A stretch of 8,574 bases of DNA from Kiritimatiellia bacterium (lineage in GTDB: Bacteria; Verrucomicrobiota; Kiritimatiellia; UBA8416; JABMPJ01). Positions 1 through 6,498 of the stretch are shown piece after piece. The translations under genes and the position numbers were made by a program. The DNA lies in assembly GCA_029939545.1 (NCBI GenBank), contig JAOZSS010000100.1:1-8574 (forward strand), read 5' to 3'. The stretch's first letter is position 1. Each line of letters starts with the position of its first letter. The notes below the pieces were generated by a model. The model was not told the DNA's origin. It worked only from the letters and a program-made list of their open reading frames with translations, and did no database searches.

Positions 1-25
1 TCTCTTTGGATCCTGTCTTCTTCAT
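1..25 (-). CDS. 5' end of an unidentified gene, truncated by the window edge
   Basis: On the minus strand an ATG at 25-23 is followed by open codons to the edge, reading M-K-K-T-G-S-K-E. A good ribosome binding site, AAAGGG, lies 6 bases upstream of the ATG (plus-strand positions 32-37). The start is 35 bases after the mtnA stop and on the same strand, so it probably continues the mtnA transcription unit. Only eight codons are visible, so no function can be given. The lysine-rich start could belong to a signal peptide or to a cytosolic protein. The call rests on the binding site, the spacing and the operon position alone. Confidence 0.45.
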
Positions 26-60
26 GAGATGCCCTTTCTCAGAGTGTCGCGGCCCACCTG

Positions 61-1122
<1,062 letters not shown>

Positions 1123-1135
1123 GGCGTGTGGTCCT

Positions 1136-2026
1136 TCAGTGAATGAGTTCGGGTGTAAACGTACGGATCATGAACAGCATGCCGAGGCTGACGCTGTTGA
1201 AGAGCAGGTGCATGACCATCGGGACGATGATGTTGCCTGTATAGAGATAGGCGAGTGATAGGGCCATGGCGAAGACGAAGAGTGGGATCACTGCGGTTGG
1301 CGTGAAGTGAATGGCCGCGAAGATGAGCGAAACGAACACCATCGCACGCGTCAGCGTGGTGTGTCGCAGCATGGCCGGAAACGCGATGCCCCTGAACAGC
1401 GTCTCCTCAATGATGGGCGCCCCCACGACGGCCAGCGTGACCAGGTAGAGCTGCAGCCCCAGTGGCTGCTCAGGATCGAGCATGAAGTCCACGGCCGGCT
1501 GTCGATCGAAAGGAAGCCCCAGAGCATGGAATAGCATGAGCGATACGAGGCCATAGAAGAGGACAACCGGCATGGCTGCGAGGTAGAACACGATGCCCTG
1601 GCCGATCCTGAGCAGGACATGCCCGTGTCCCAACCCGAAGGCTTCCCTCCAGGATGCCCCGCGATGGCGGAGCAGGTAGACGATGATCGCGACGGACAGG
1701 ACTTGGAAAATCAGCGTGTGAAGCTGCAGAATCCATGTTCCGGCCGCCTCGGCTCCAATCGCCAGCAGGATCTCGGCGGCGACTTCGGTACAGAGAAAAC
1801 CCAGCACCACGGCGCTTACCAGGAACCCGACGTCGCGCCACGACCAGGGGCGTCTGTGCATGCGCTCGGTGTGCTGCGGGAACGACGGAGGACGAATGCG
1901 CATCAGGATGAGCAACAGCAGGTTGATACCCACACCTGCGACAATCGCAAGCCCCACCAGCGTGCCCATCACCTGGAGTGCGATCGGCAGGTCTTGGGGG
2001 TCAACGGTCTGGAAGATGCTGTCCAA
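1136..2026 (-). CDS. CPBP-family intramembrane metalloprotease (Abi/CAAX-protease-like)
   Basis: This is a polytopic membrane protein of about 296 residues with about eight hydrophobic stretches (near residues 13-44, 66-92, 98-120, 139-171, 192-206, 228-240, 244-262 and 265-287). It carries all three CPBP motifs in order: EETLFRG at 207-213 (Glu-Glu and Arg), F-A-A-I-H with His240, and H-L-L-F-N with His273 and Asn277. In characterised relatives such as Rce1, these residues form the glutamyl protease site in the membrane. Substrates of bacterial members are mostly unknown, and none can be inferred here. I chose the TTG at 2026-2024 because AAGGG lies seven bases upstream. The open frame extends to another TTG at 2065 (309 residues), but that start has no binding site. 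The gene sits directly upstream of mtnA, with its stop inside the mtnA binding site, so the two are probably co-transcribed without an obvious functional link. Confidence 0.88.
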   Translation of the reverse strand: MDSIFQTVDPQDLPIALQVMGTLVGLAIVAGVGINLLLLILMRIRPPSFPQHTERMHRRPWSWRDVGFLVSAVVLGFLCTEVAAEILLAIGAEAAGTWILQLHTLIFQVLSVAIIVYLLRHRGASWREAFGLGHGHVLLRIGQGIVFYLAAMPVVLFYGLVSLMLFHALGLPFDRQPAVDFMLDPEQPLGLQLYLVTLAVVGAPIIEETLFRGIAFPAMLRHTTLTRAMVFVSLIFAAIHFTPTAVIPLFVFAMALSLAYLYTGNIIVPMVMHLLFNSVSLGMLFMIRTFTPELIH

Positions 2027-2033
2027 TGAAAGG

Positions 2034-2038
2034 CCCTT
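2034..2038 (-). promoter_or_regulatory. Ribosome binding site that decides the CPBP protease start
   Basis: The minus strand reads AAGGG here, seven bases before a TTG at 2026-2024. The other in-frame TTG at 2065-2063 is preceded by GACTGCTCCC, with no Shine-Dalgarno match. This favours the shorter protein. TTG starts are less common, so some doubt remains. Confidence 0.5.
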
Positions 2039-2121
2039 GCGGCTTGCGTGTTCTCCTGAATACAAGGGAGCAGTCTAGCTTCATAGCCCTGTATTCTGCA
2101 AGAGCCACTATCCGGAGAGGA

Positions 2122-2156
2122 TTCCTCCGGCCTCCGACCTCCGACCTCCGACTACT
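2122..2156 (-). repeat. Heptamer array, five tandem 7-base units, overlapping the Gfo/Idh stop
   Basis: Read on the minus strand, five units run in exact phase: AGTAGTC (2156-2150), GGAGGTC (2149-2143), GGAGGTC (2142-2136), GGAGGCC (2135-2129) and GGAGGAA (2128-2122). The array begins two bases before the oxidoreductase stop, so the TAG codon (2154-2152) lies inside the first unit. It belongs to the same family as the arrays at 5183-5203 and 6445-6479. The units contain GGAGG, a perfect Shine-Dalgarno core, but no start codon follows at a usable distance. Confidence 0.85.
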
Positions 2157-3309
2157 CAGGCACTGCCAGCCACTTGCTTTCCGACGCGCTGCTCTTGACG
2201 ACCGTGTCGACGAAGAACATGCCACGGATGCCATCGCGGACCTTGGGGTAATCGAACTTGCTCTCATCGACTACCTTGCCGTCGATGGCCTTGGCCATGG
2301 CCTTGGCGAACTCCGCGTAGATGTTGGCGAGGCCCTCGACGTAGCCCTCCGAATAGCCGGCGGGAAGGCGGGTGGCGCTTTTGGCCGCCTTGCCGACGCC
2401 CGGGCCTCCGGTATGGCGCACTTCAGTCGGCTTGTTGAGCAGACTGAGAAGCAGGGTGTTGGGGTCTTCCAGCTTCCACTCGATGGTTCCCTTGTCGCCG
2501 TACACCCGGATGCTCAGGCTGTTCTCGCTGCCGATGGCCACCTGGCTGGCCCAGAGGACTCCACGCGCGCCGTTGTCAAAGCGGAGCAGGACGCTGCCGT
2601 CGTCATCAAGCGTGCGTCCGTTCACGCAGATGTTGAGATCCGCGCACACCTCGGTGATACGCAGCCCCGTGATGAACTCCGCCAGGTTGTGGCAATGGCT
2701 GCCGTTGTCCCCGATGCAGCAGGACACACCGGCGAACCGAGCGTCGGTTCGCCACGAAGCCTGCTTCTGTCCAGACGCTTCCAGGCGTTCGGCCAACCAC
2801 CCCTGCGGGTACTCCGTCACGACGCGGCGTATCGTGCCTAGCTTGCCCTTGGCTACGAGATTGCGGGCCTCCCTGATCATCGGGAAGCCGGTGTAGGTCT
2901 GGGTCAGGCAGAAGAGCTTGCCTGTCATCTTGATCTTACGTTCCAGGTTCTGCGCTTCATCGAGGTTCACGGTCATCGGCCTATCGCATATCACGTGGAA
3001 CCCGCCGTCGAGGGCGGCCATGGTCACGGGGTAATGCATATTGTTGGGGGTCACGATCAAAATGAAGTCCATCCTCTCGTCCTCGGGGAGTCTGCCTTCT
3101 TTCCTGATCATGTCGCGATAGGTGCCGTATACACGCTCGGGGGGCAGGAGTAGATCCTTCCCGCTGAGTTTCGATTTCTGAGGCGTACTGCTGAACGCAC
3201 CACACACCAGTTCGATCTGTCCATCCATCTGGGCAGCCATACGGTGCACGGCGCCGATGAAAGCGTCGCGTCCTCCGCCAACCATTCCCATTCGTAATTT
3301 CCTGTTCAT
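2152..3309 (-). CDS. Gfo/Idh/MocA-family NAD(P)-dependent oxidoreductase
   Basis: The family oxidises or reduces sugars, inositols and related polyols with NAD(P). This 385-residue protein has an N-terminal Rossmann domain with a GGGRDAFIG nucleotide-binding loop (about 11-19), followed by TPNNMHYP and C-D-R-P-M (108-112). The C-terminal alpha/beta domain carries WRTD and the D-N-G-S-H segment (Asp201, His205) where the family keeps its catalytic His. The motifs GAVHR and WRTD, and the long spacer around PQGWLAERLE, place it in a large subfamily of uncharacterised predicted dehydrogenases, so the substrate cannot be named. Arg110 stands where the family normally has the catalytic Lys of E/D-K-P. 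The ATG at 3309 is preferred because GGAG lies nine bases upstream; an ATG five codons earlier (3324) overlaps that binding site. The stop codon lies inside a heptamer repeat. The gene is divergent from lysS. Confidence 0.9.
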   Translation of the reverse strand: MNRKLRMGMVGGGRDAFIGAVHRMAAQMDGQIELVCGAFSSTPQKSKLSGKDLLLPPERVYGTYRDMIRKEGRLPEDERMDFILIVTPNNMHYPVTMAALDGGFHVICDRPMTVNLDEAQNLERKIKMTGKLFCLTQTYTGFPMIREARNLVAKGKLGTIRRVVTEYPQGWLAERLEASGQKQASWRTDARFAGVSCCIGDNGSHCHNLAEFITGLRITEVCADLNICVNGRTLDDDGSVLLRFDNGARGVLWASQVAIGSENSLSIRVYGDKGTIEWKLEDPNTLLLSLLNKPTEVRHTGGPGVGKAAKSATRLPAGYSEGYVEGLANIYAEFAKAMAKAIDGKVVDESKFDYPKVRDGIRGMFFVDTVVKSSASESKWLAVPE

Positions 3310-3318
3310 TATTGTCTT

Positions 3319-3322
3319 CTCC
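3319..3322 (-). promoter_or_regulatory. Ribosome binding site favouring the 3309 start of the Gfo/Idh gene
   Basis: On the minus strand GGAG (3322-3319) lies nine bases before the ATG at 3309-3307. Its first G is the last base of the alternative ATG at 3324-3322, which itself has only a weak purine stretch (CCGAAGAA) upstream. The shorter start is also closer to the usual distance between the N-terminus and the glycine-rich loop. Confidence 0.5.
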
Positions 3323-3418
3323 ATCTGCGATTCTTCGGAAGGTTACTTATTATCAGGCAGCAGTGCAACAGAAAACATTACAAAACGCGTATAGGGAGAT
3401 TCCCCATATGTTTACAGG

Positions 3419-3444
3419 CCTAAATTGGAGCGTATCTGAAAAGG
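3419..3444 (+). repeat. Left arm of a 26-base imperfect inverted repeat
   Basis: Read on the plus strand this begins CCTAAATT, has GTATC in the middle and ends GAAAAGG. It matches the reverse complement of 3607-3632 at 22 of 26 positions with no gap. A partial direct copy of its inner half (GTATCTG, then AAAAGGGG) recurs at about 3467-3485. Confidence 0.75.
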
Positions 3445-3483
3445 GGTAACGGCAACTCTTGTACGGGTATCTGCGGAAAAAGG

Positions 3484-3515
3484 GGAATGATGGAATGGTG
3501 GAAGAAGGGAGAGAG
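3484..3515 (+). repeat. Octamer array, plus orientation
   Basis: Four 8-base units in phase: GGAATGAT, GGAATGGT, GGAAGAAG and GGAGAGAG, the last two degenerate. This is a different period from the 7-base arrays in the window. An opposite-strand array of similar units lies at 3544-3567, and the two could pair imperfectly as arms of a long hairpin. Confidence 0.65.
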
Positions 3516-3543
3516 AACTCCGCCTCTTTCCTGCGGATCTCCC

Positions 3544-3567
3544 AACATTCCAGCACTCCAATACTCC
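3544..3567 (-). repeat. Octamer array, minus orientation
   Basis: Read on the minus strand, three 8-base units occur in phase: GGAGTATT, GGAGTGCT and GGAATGTT, followed by GGG. The consensus with the plus-strand array is roughly GGARTRNT. Between the arrays lies a short TCCGC/GCGGA stem around CTCTTTCCT. Confidence 0.7.
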
Positions 3568-3577
3568 ACGTTTTGCT

Positions 3578-3599
3578 GCCATTCTTGCATGAGAATGGC
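3578..3599. repeat. Perfect 8-base-pair hairpin
   Basis: GCCATTCT (3578-3585) and AGAATGGC (3592-3599) are perfect inverted repeats around a 6-base TGCATG loop. No T-run follows on either strand, so it does not read as an intrinsic terminator. It lies just inside the right arm of the 26-base inverted repeat. Confidence 0.7.
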
Positions 3600-3606
3600 C
3601 GCACAA

Positions 3607-3632
3607 CCTTTTCGGATACCATCTAATTTAGG
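3607..3632 (-). repeat. Right arm of the 26-base imperfect inverted repeat
   Basis: The plus strand reads CCTTTTC, then GATAC, then AATTTAGG. Its reverse complement matches 3419-3444 at 22 of 26 bases; the mismatches are in the centre. The arms enclose 162 bases. I see no target-site duplication just outside either arm. Confidence 0.75.
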
Positions 3633-3732
3633 GGTGTTTTGGGGTGACCGAGCCGCTTTTGGGTGTTTCCTTTTCGAGGATGAGCCGGTAGTATGTGGCG
3701 CTTAATCGTGAGCGGAAGCAGGGAGAGAAGCG

Positions 3733-5175
3733 ATGAGCGAAGCACCGTCGGGTAATGAATATCGTGAGCAGCGGCTTGCCAACCTGGCAGCGTTGCAGGA
3801 GATGGGGTATCCATCCTACGGGTGCGCCTTCACGCGGACCGGGACCCTGGCTGAACTGCGTGAGACGTTTGAGGAGGGGCGCGCCGTGACCGCGGCGGCT
3901 CGGCTGTCAACGATCCGCGATATGGGCAAGAGCATATTTGCCGACCTGCGTGATGGGTCGGATCGCTTCCAGGTCTACGTGCAGAAGAAGGAGCTGGGCG
4001 AAGAAGCGTTCAAGGCGTTCAAGTTGCTGGATCTCGGCGACCAGGTGGGAGTGGAAGGCGAGCTGTTCATCACGCGCACCGGTGAGCCGACCCTCAAGGT
4101 GGCGAAGTGGACCCTCCTCTCGAAGGCCCTCCTGCCGCCGCCCGAGAAATGGCACGGACTGAAGGATGTCGAGATGCGTTATCGCCAGCGCTACCTCGAT
4201 CTCGTCGGCAACCCGGAGGTGCGCGAGCTGTTCAACAAGCGTTCGGCGCTGATCCGCGAAATTCGCCGCTATCTCTCGGAGCGCGACTTCATCGAGGTGG
4301 AAACCCCGATGCTCCAAGCCCAGGCGGGTGGGGCGGCCGCGAAGCCTTTCGTGACGCACTACGGTGCGCTGGGCTCGGATGTCTACCTCCGCATTGCACC
4401 GGAACTCTATCTCAAGCGCCTGCTGGTGGGCGGCTTCGACAAGGTGTTTGAGCTAAACCGCAATTTCAGAAACGAAGGTCTCGATCGGACCCACAATCCT
4501 GAGTTCACCATGCTTGAGATCTACGAAGCATTCTCGGATGTGAACGGCATGCGCGAATTGATCCAGGGCATGATTATTCATGTGGCTGAGACGGTGTTTG
4601 GCACGCTGTCCGTAGGCGAGGGCGACACGGCCCTCGACCTGACGCCGCCCTGGCGTGAAGCAACCTACCATGAACTGGTTCGTGAGAGGATGGGGGCCGA
4701 CTGGTTCGACCTGTCGCTCGATGATGCGCGCACCAAGGCCGAGGCGGCCGGCCTGGATCTCGATCCCGAATGGGATAGGCTCCTCGTGACGCACGAGGTC
4801 TACGAAAAGATGATCGAACCCTCCCTGCAGCAGCCGACGTTCGTGACGCGCCTACCGGCTCGGCTGGTTCCCCTTGCCAAGGCCTGTCCTGACGATTCGT
4901 CCCTGGTGGACGTTTTCGAGCTGGTGATCCGCGGCCAGGAGGTGGCGCCGGCGTATACGGAGATGAACGATCCGATCGAGCAGCGGCGCCGCTTCATGGA
5001 ACAGGCTGGCGAAGACGAGACCAAAATCGACCAGGATTTCGTCACTGCGCTCGAGCACGGAATGCCCCCGGCCGGCGGTATGGGGGTGGGCATTGATCGC
5101 CTGATGATGATTCTCTCCGGTGCCGAAGCCATCCGCGACGTCATCCTCTTCCCTCAATTGAAACAGAAGGGCTGA
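3733..5175 (+). CDS. lysS: Lysyl-tRNA synthetase, class II (LysRS)
   Basis: This cytosolic enzyme activates lysine with ATP and attaches it to tRNA-Lys. The 480 residues are slightly short for the usual 490-510. The order is an N-terminal OB-fold anticodon-binding domain (about 50-130), then the class II catalytic core: motif 1 around FIEVETPM (186-193), RIAPELYLKRLLVGGF (220-235), motif 2 FELNRNFRNEG with HNPEFT (239-258), and motif 3 GVGIDRLMMI (451-460). These are specific to the bacterial LysS/LysU type. The ATG has GGGAG seven bases upstream. The segment G-Q-E-V-A-P-A-Y-T-E (401-410) has Pro406 where E. coli-type LysRS has an Asn (usually A/G-N-x-Y/F-x-E) that contacts lysine. A LolC/E permease gene follows directly and LolD comes next, an arrangement I recall from several diderm lineages, so the three are probably co-transcribed. 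Confidence 0.96.
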   Translation: MSEAPSGNEYREQRLANLAALQEMGYPSYGCAFTRTGTLAELRETFEEGRAVTAAARLSTIRDMGKSIFADLRDGSDRFQVYVQKKELGEEAFKAFKLLDLGDQVGVEGELFITRTGEPTLKVAKWTLLSKALLPPPEKWHGLKDVEMRYRQRYLDLVGNPEVRELFNKRSALIREIRRYLSERDFIEVETPMLQAQAGGAAAKPFVTHYGALGSDVYLRIAPELYLKRLLVGGFDKVFELNRNFRNEGLDRTHNPEFTMLEIYEAFSDVNGMRELIQGMIIHVAETVFGTLSVGEGDTALDLTPPWREATYHELVRERMGADWFDLSLDDARTKAEAAGLDLDPEWDRLLVTHEVYEKMIEPSLQQPTFVTRLPARLVPLAKACPDDSSLVDVFELVIRGQEVAPAYTEMNDPIEQRRRFMEQAGEDETKIDQDFVTALEHGMPPAGGMGVGIDRLMMILSGAEAIRDVILFPQLKQKG

Positions 5176-5182
5176 TTGTTTC

Positions 5183-5203
5183 CCATTCTGACTACTGACT
5201 ACT
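5183..5203 (-). repeat. Short heptamer array in the lysS-lolC junction
   Basis: On the minus strand the units read AGTAGTC (5203-5197), AGTAGTC (5196-5190) and a degenerate AGAATGG (5189-5183). The AGTAGTC unit is identical to the first unit of the array at 2122-2156. The array is antisense to the surrounding genes, and it lies between the lysS stop and the ATG I prefer for lolC. If translation starts at the TTG at 5176 instead, the array encodes residues 3-10 of the permease. Confidence 0.75.
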
Positions 5204-5211
5204 TCCCCAAC

Positions 5212-6438
5212 ATGCGATTACCGTTCTCATTTTTTCTTGCCCTGAAGTACCTGCGTCCCAAGCGCAGCTTCACTTCGGTTGTCACGGTCATCTCGGTCCT
5301 GGGTGTATTGCTCGGCGTGGCGATCCTCGTGATCGTGCTCTCGGTGATGACCGGCTTCGACAACATGTGGCGGCAGAAGATCCTGAGCTTCAAGCCGCAT
5401 CTGACGGTCGCCAGCATGTATGGTCCCATAGAGGAAGAAGAGCGCCTCTGCCAGGAGATAGAGACGATCGAGGGCGTCACAGGCGCGGCACCCAATATCC
5501 AGACCCGCGTCCTGCTCCAATACGAAGGTCGCCTTGTGGCACCCGTGGTGCTGGGCGTAGCCGCCGAGCGCGTAGGCAGGATCAGCCGTGTGGCCGATCA
5601 CATGTGCCGGGGCACCTTCTCGCTCGATGACGACAGCATCGTGCTGGGGATCGATCTGGCCGGTAGCTTGGGTATACGTGTCGGCGATACGGTCCTGCTC
5701 TACAGCCCCATGAATGTGGTGTCGATGGACGAGATGTACCTGCCCGAGGAACTTGTGGTGGCCGGCATCTTCGACATGGGCATGCGCGATTTCGATTCCG
5801 GGTTCGTGTTCGCCTCGCTCGGCGTCGCGCGTGATCTCGTAGGCATGGATAGCGGCTCCCACGGCATCTATGTGATGACCGAGGATGCGTTCCGATTTGA
5901 TGAGTATGCCGCGCTTCTGCGCGAGCAGTTGGGTCCCGCTTTTGATGTGCGGACTTGGCAAGAGGTGGACAGCTTGCTGTTCGATGCTCTGCGACACGAG
6001 AAGGCCATGATGTTCATTCTCCTCGTGTTCATCACGATCGTGGCTATCTTCTGCGTCACTAATACGCTGATTGTGATAACCGTTCAGAAGACCGGCGAGA
6101 TCGGCCTGTTGAAGGCGCTTGGTTTCTCCTCTTTCAAGATTATGGGCGCGTTTGTGTGGCTGGGCTGGATTCAGTGCCTGGTAGGGATCGTTGGGGGCAT
6201 CGGTACGGGACTGCTCGTCCTTAATAACCTGGGGAACATCGTGGCGGCGCTCACATCATTCGATGTAGAGGTGTTTCCCAAGGCGATCTACGGACTGAGC
6301 GAGATACCATGGAGTAGCTCGCCCCGCGAAATCATCAATATCGCCGTTTTCGTCATGGTGTTCTGCACGCTGTCCAGCATCCTGCCGGCCTATCGGGCCG
6401 CGCGGCTTGATCCGGTGCAGGCGCTACGACAGGAATAG
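5212..6438 (+). CDS. Lipoprotein-releasing ABC transporter permease, LolC/LolE family
   Basis: This inner-membrane subunit works with LolD to extract mature lipoproteins from the inner membrane and pass them towards the outer membrane. The 408 residues match the family length. There is one N-terminal membrane segment (about 22-48, ending LSVMTGF), a large periplasmic domain (about 50-262), and three C-terminal segments (about 265-290, 312-340 and 373-395). QKTGEIGLLKALGFS (292-306) is the cytoplasmic coupling region that contacts the ATPase, and the end L-P-A-Y-R-A-A-R-L-D-P-V-Q-A-L-R is typical. ATG 5212 gives the usual distance to the L-K-Y-L-R motif but has no binding site; a TTG at 5176 adds twelve residues and has AGAAGG five bases upstream. 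LolC and LolE cannot be told apart, and only one permease is present, which may act as a homodimer. A MacB-type function is less likely given the LolD neighbour. Confidence 0.92.
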   Translation: MRLPFSFFLALKYLRPKRSFTSVVTVISVLGVLLGVAILVIVLSVMTGFDNMWRQKILSFKPHLTVASMYGPIEEEERLCQEIETIEGVTGAAPNIQTRVLLQYEGRLVAPVVLGVAAERVGRISRVADHMCRGTFSLDDDSIVLGIDLAGSLGIRVGDTVLLYSPMNVVSMDEMYLPEELVVAGIFDMGMRDFDSGFVFASLGVARDLVGMDSGSHGIYVMTEDAFRFDEYAALLREQLGPAFDVRTWQEVDSLLFDALRHEKAMMFILLVFITIVAIFCVTNTLIVITVQKTGEIGLLKALGFSSFKIMGAFVWLGWIQCLVGIVGGIGTGLLVLNNLGNIVAALTSFDVEVFPKAIYGLSEIPWSSSPREIINIAVFVMVFCTLSSILPAYRAARLDPVQALRQE

Positions 6439-6444
6439 AAAGCC

Positions 6445-6479
6445 GGAGGTCAGAGTTCAGAGATCGGAAGTCGGAGGGC
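6445..6479 (+). repeat. Heptamer array, five tandem 7-base units, between lolC and lolD
   Basis: Units in exact phase on the plus strand: GGAGGTC (6445-6451), AGAGTTC (6452-6458), AGAGATC (6459-6465), GGAAGTC (6466-6472) and GGAGGGC (6473-6479). It starts seven bases after the permease stop and ends just before the lolD binding site (GGGGAG, 6483-6488). Like the array at 2122-2156 it is 35 bases long, lies at the 3' end of a gene and reads in that gene's sense direction. Several units resemble Shine-Dalgarno sequences. Confidence 0.85.
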
Positions 6480-6498
6480 ACCGGGGAGCGCGGGTTAA

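Larger units (their letters stand above)
3310..3732. other. Divergent intergenic region without a credible gene
   Basis: This stretch of about 420 bases separates the divergent Gfo/Idh and lysS genes and is visibly richer in A and T near 3340-3480. It should contain both promoters. I find only weak matches: GATAAT on the minus strand near 3350, and TAGTAT at 3689-3694 on the plus strand, neither with a convincing -35 box. Its main content is a quasi-palindrome at 3419-3632, listed in parts below. Downstream of that, G/T-rich motifs recur (GGGTGTTT near 3632 and 3661) and CCTTTTCG is seen again near 3669, possibly a decayed fragment of the inverted-repeat end. The lysS binding site GGGAG lies at 3721-3725. 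Confidence 0.7.

Noticed and set aside
2112..2130. Inverted repeat CCGGAG / CTCCGG with a 7-base loop as a terminator after the Gfo/Idh gene
   Set aside because: The stem is only six pairs and no T-run follows on the minus strand; one arm is partly made of the heptamer repeat.
2122..2156. CRISPR-like array
   Set aside because: The units are seven bases long with no spacers, and no cas gene is present.
1978..2841. Long plus-strand open frame opposite the Gfo/Idh gene (287 codons)
   Set aside because: The opposite strand encodes a protein with clear Rossmann and catalytic motifs; this frame crosses the heptamer array and resembles no family.
3578..3599. The 8-bp hairpin as an intrinsic terminator
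   Set aside because: It lies upstream of both divergent genes and has no T-run after it on either strand.
3353..3622. Minus-strand open frame of 89 codons in the lysS upstream region
   Set aside because: It runs through the inverted repeats and the octamer array, so its composition follows the repeat; it has no binding site and no recognisable domain.
3419..3632. Insertion sequence with terminal inverted repeats
   Set aside because: No transposase frame lies between the arms and I see no flanking target duplication; only a non-autonomous element remains possible, noted as a finding.
3666..3694. TTTCCT / TAGTAT as the lysS promoter
   Set aside because: With a 17-base gap, only three of six and four of six positions match consensus, so it is not better than chance in this region.
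5227..5997. Long open frame antisense to the permease gene (256 codons)
   Set aside because: It lies wholly opposite a clear LolC/E gene. It is rich in His, Gln and Asp, as expected from a reverse-strand shadow, and shows no family motif.
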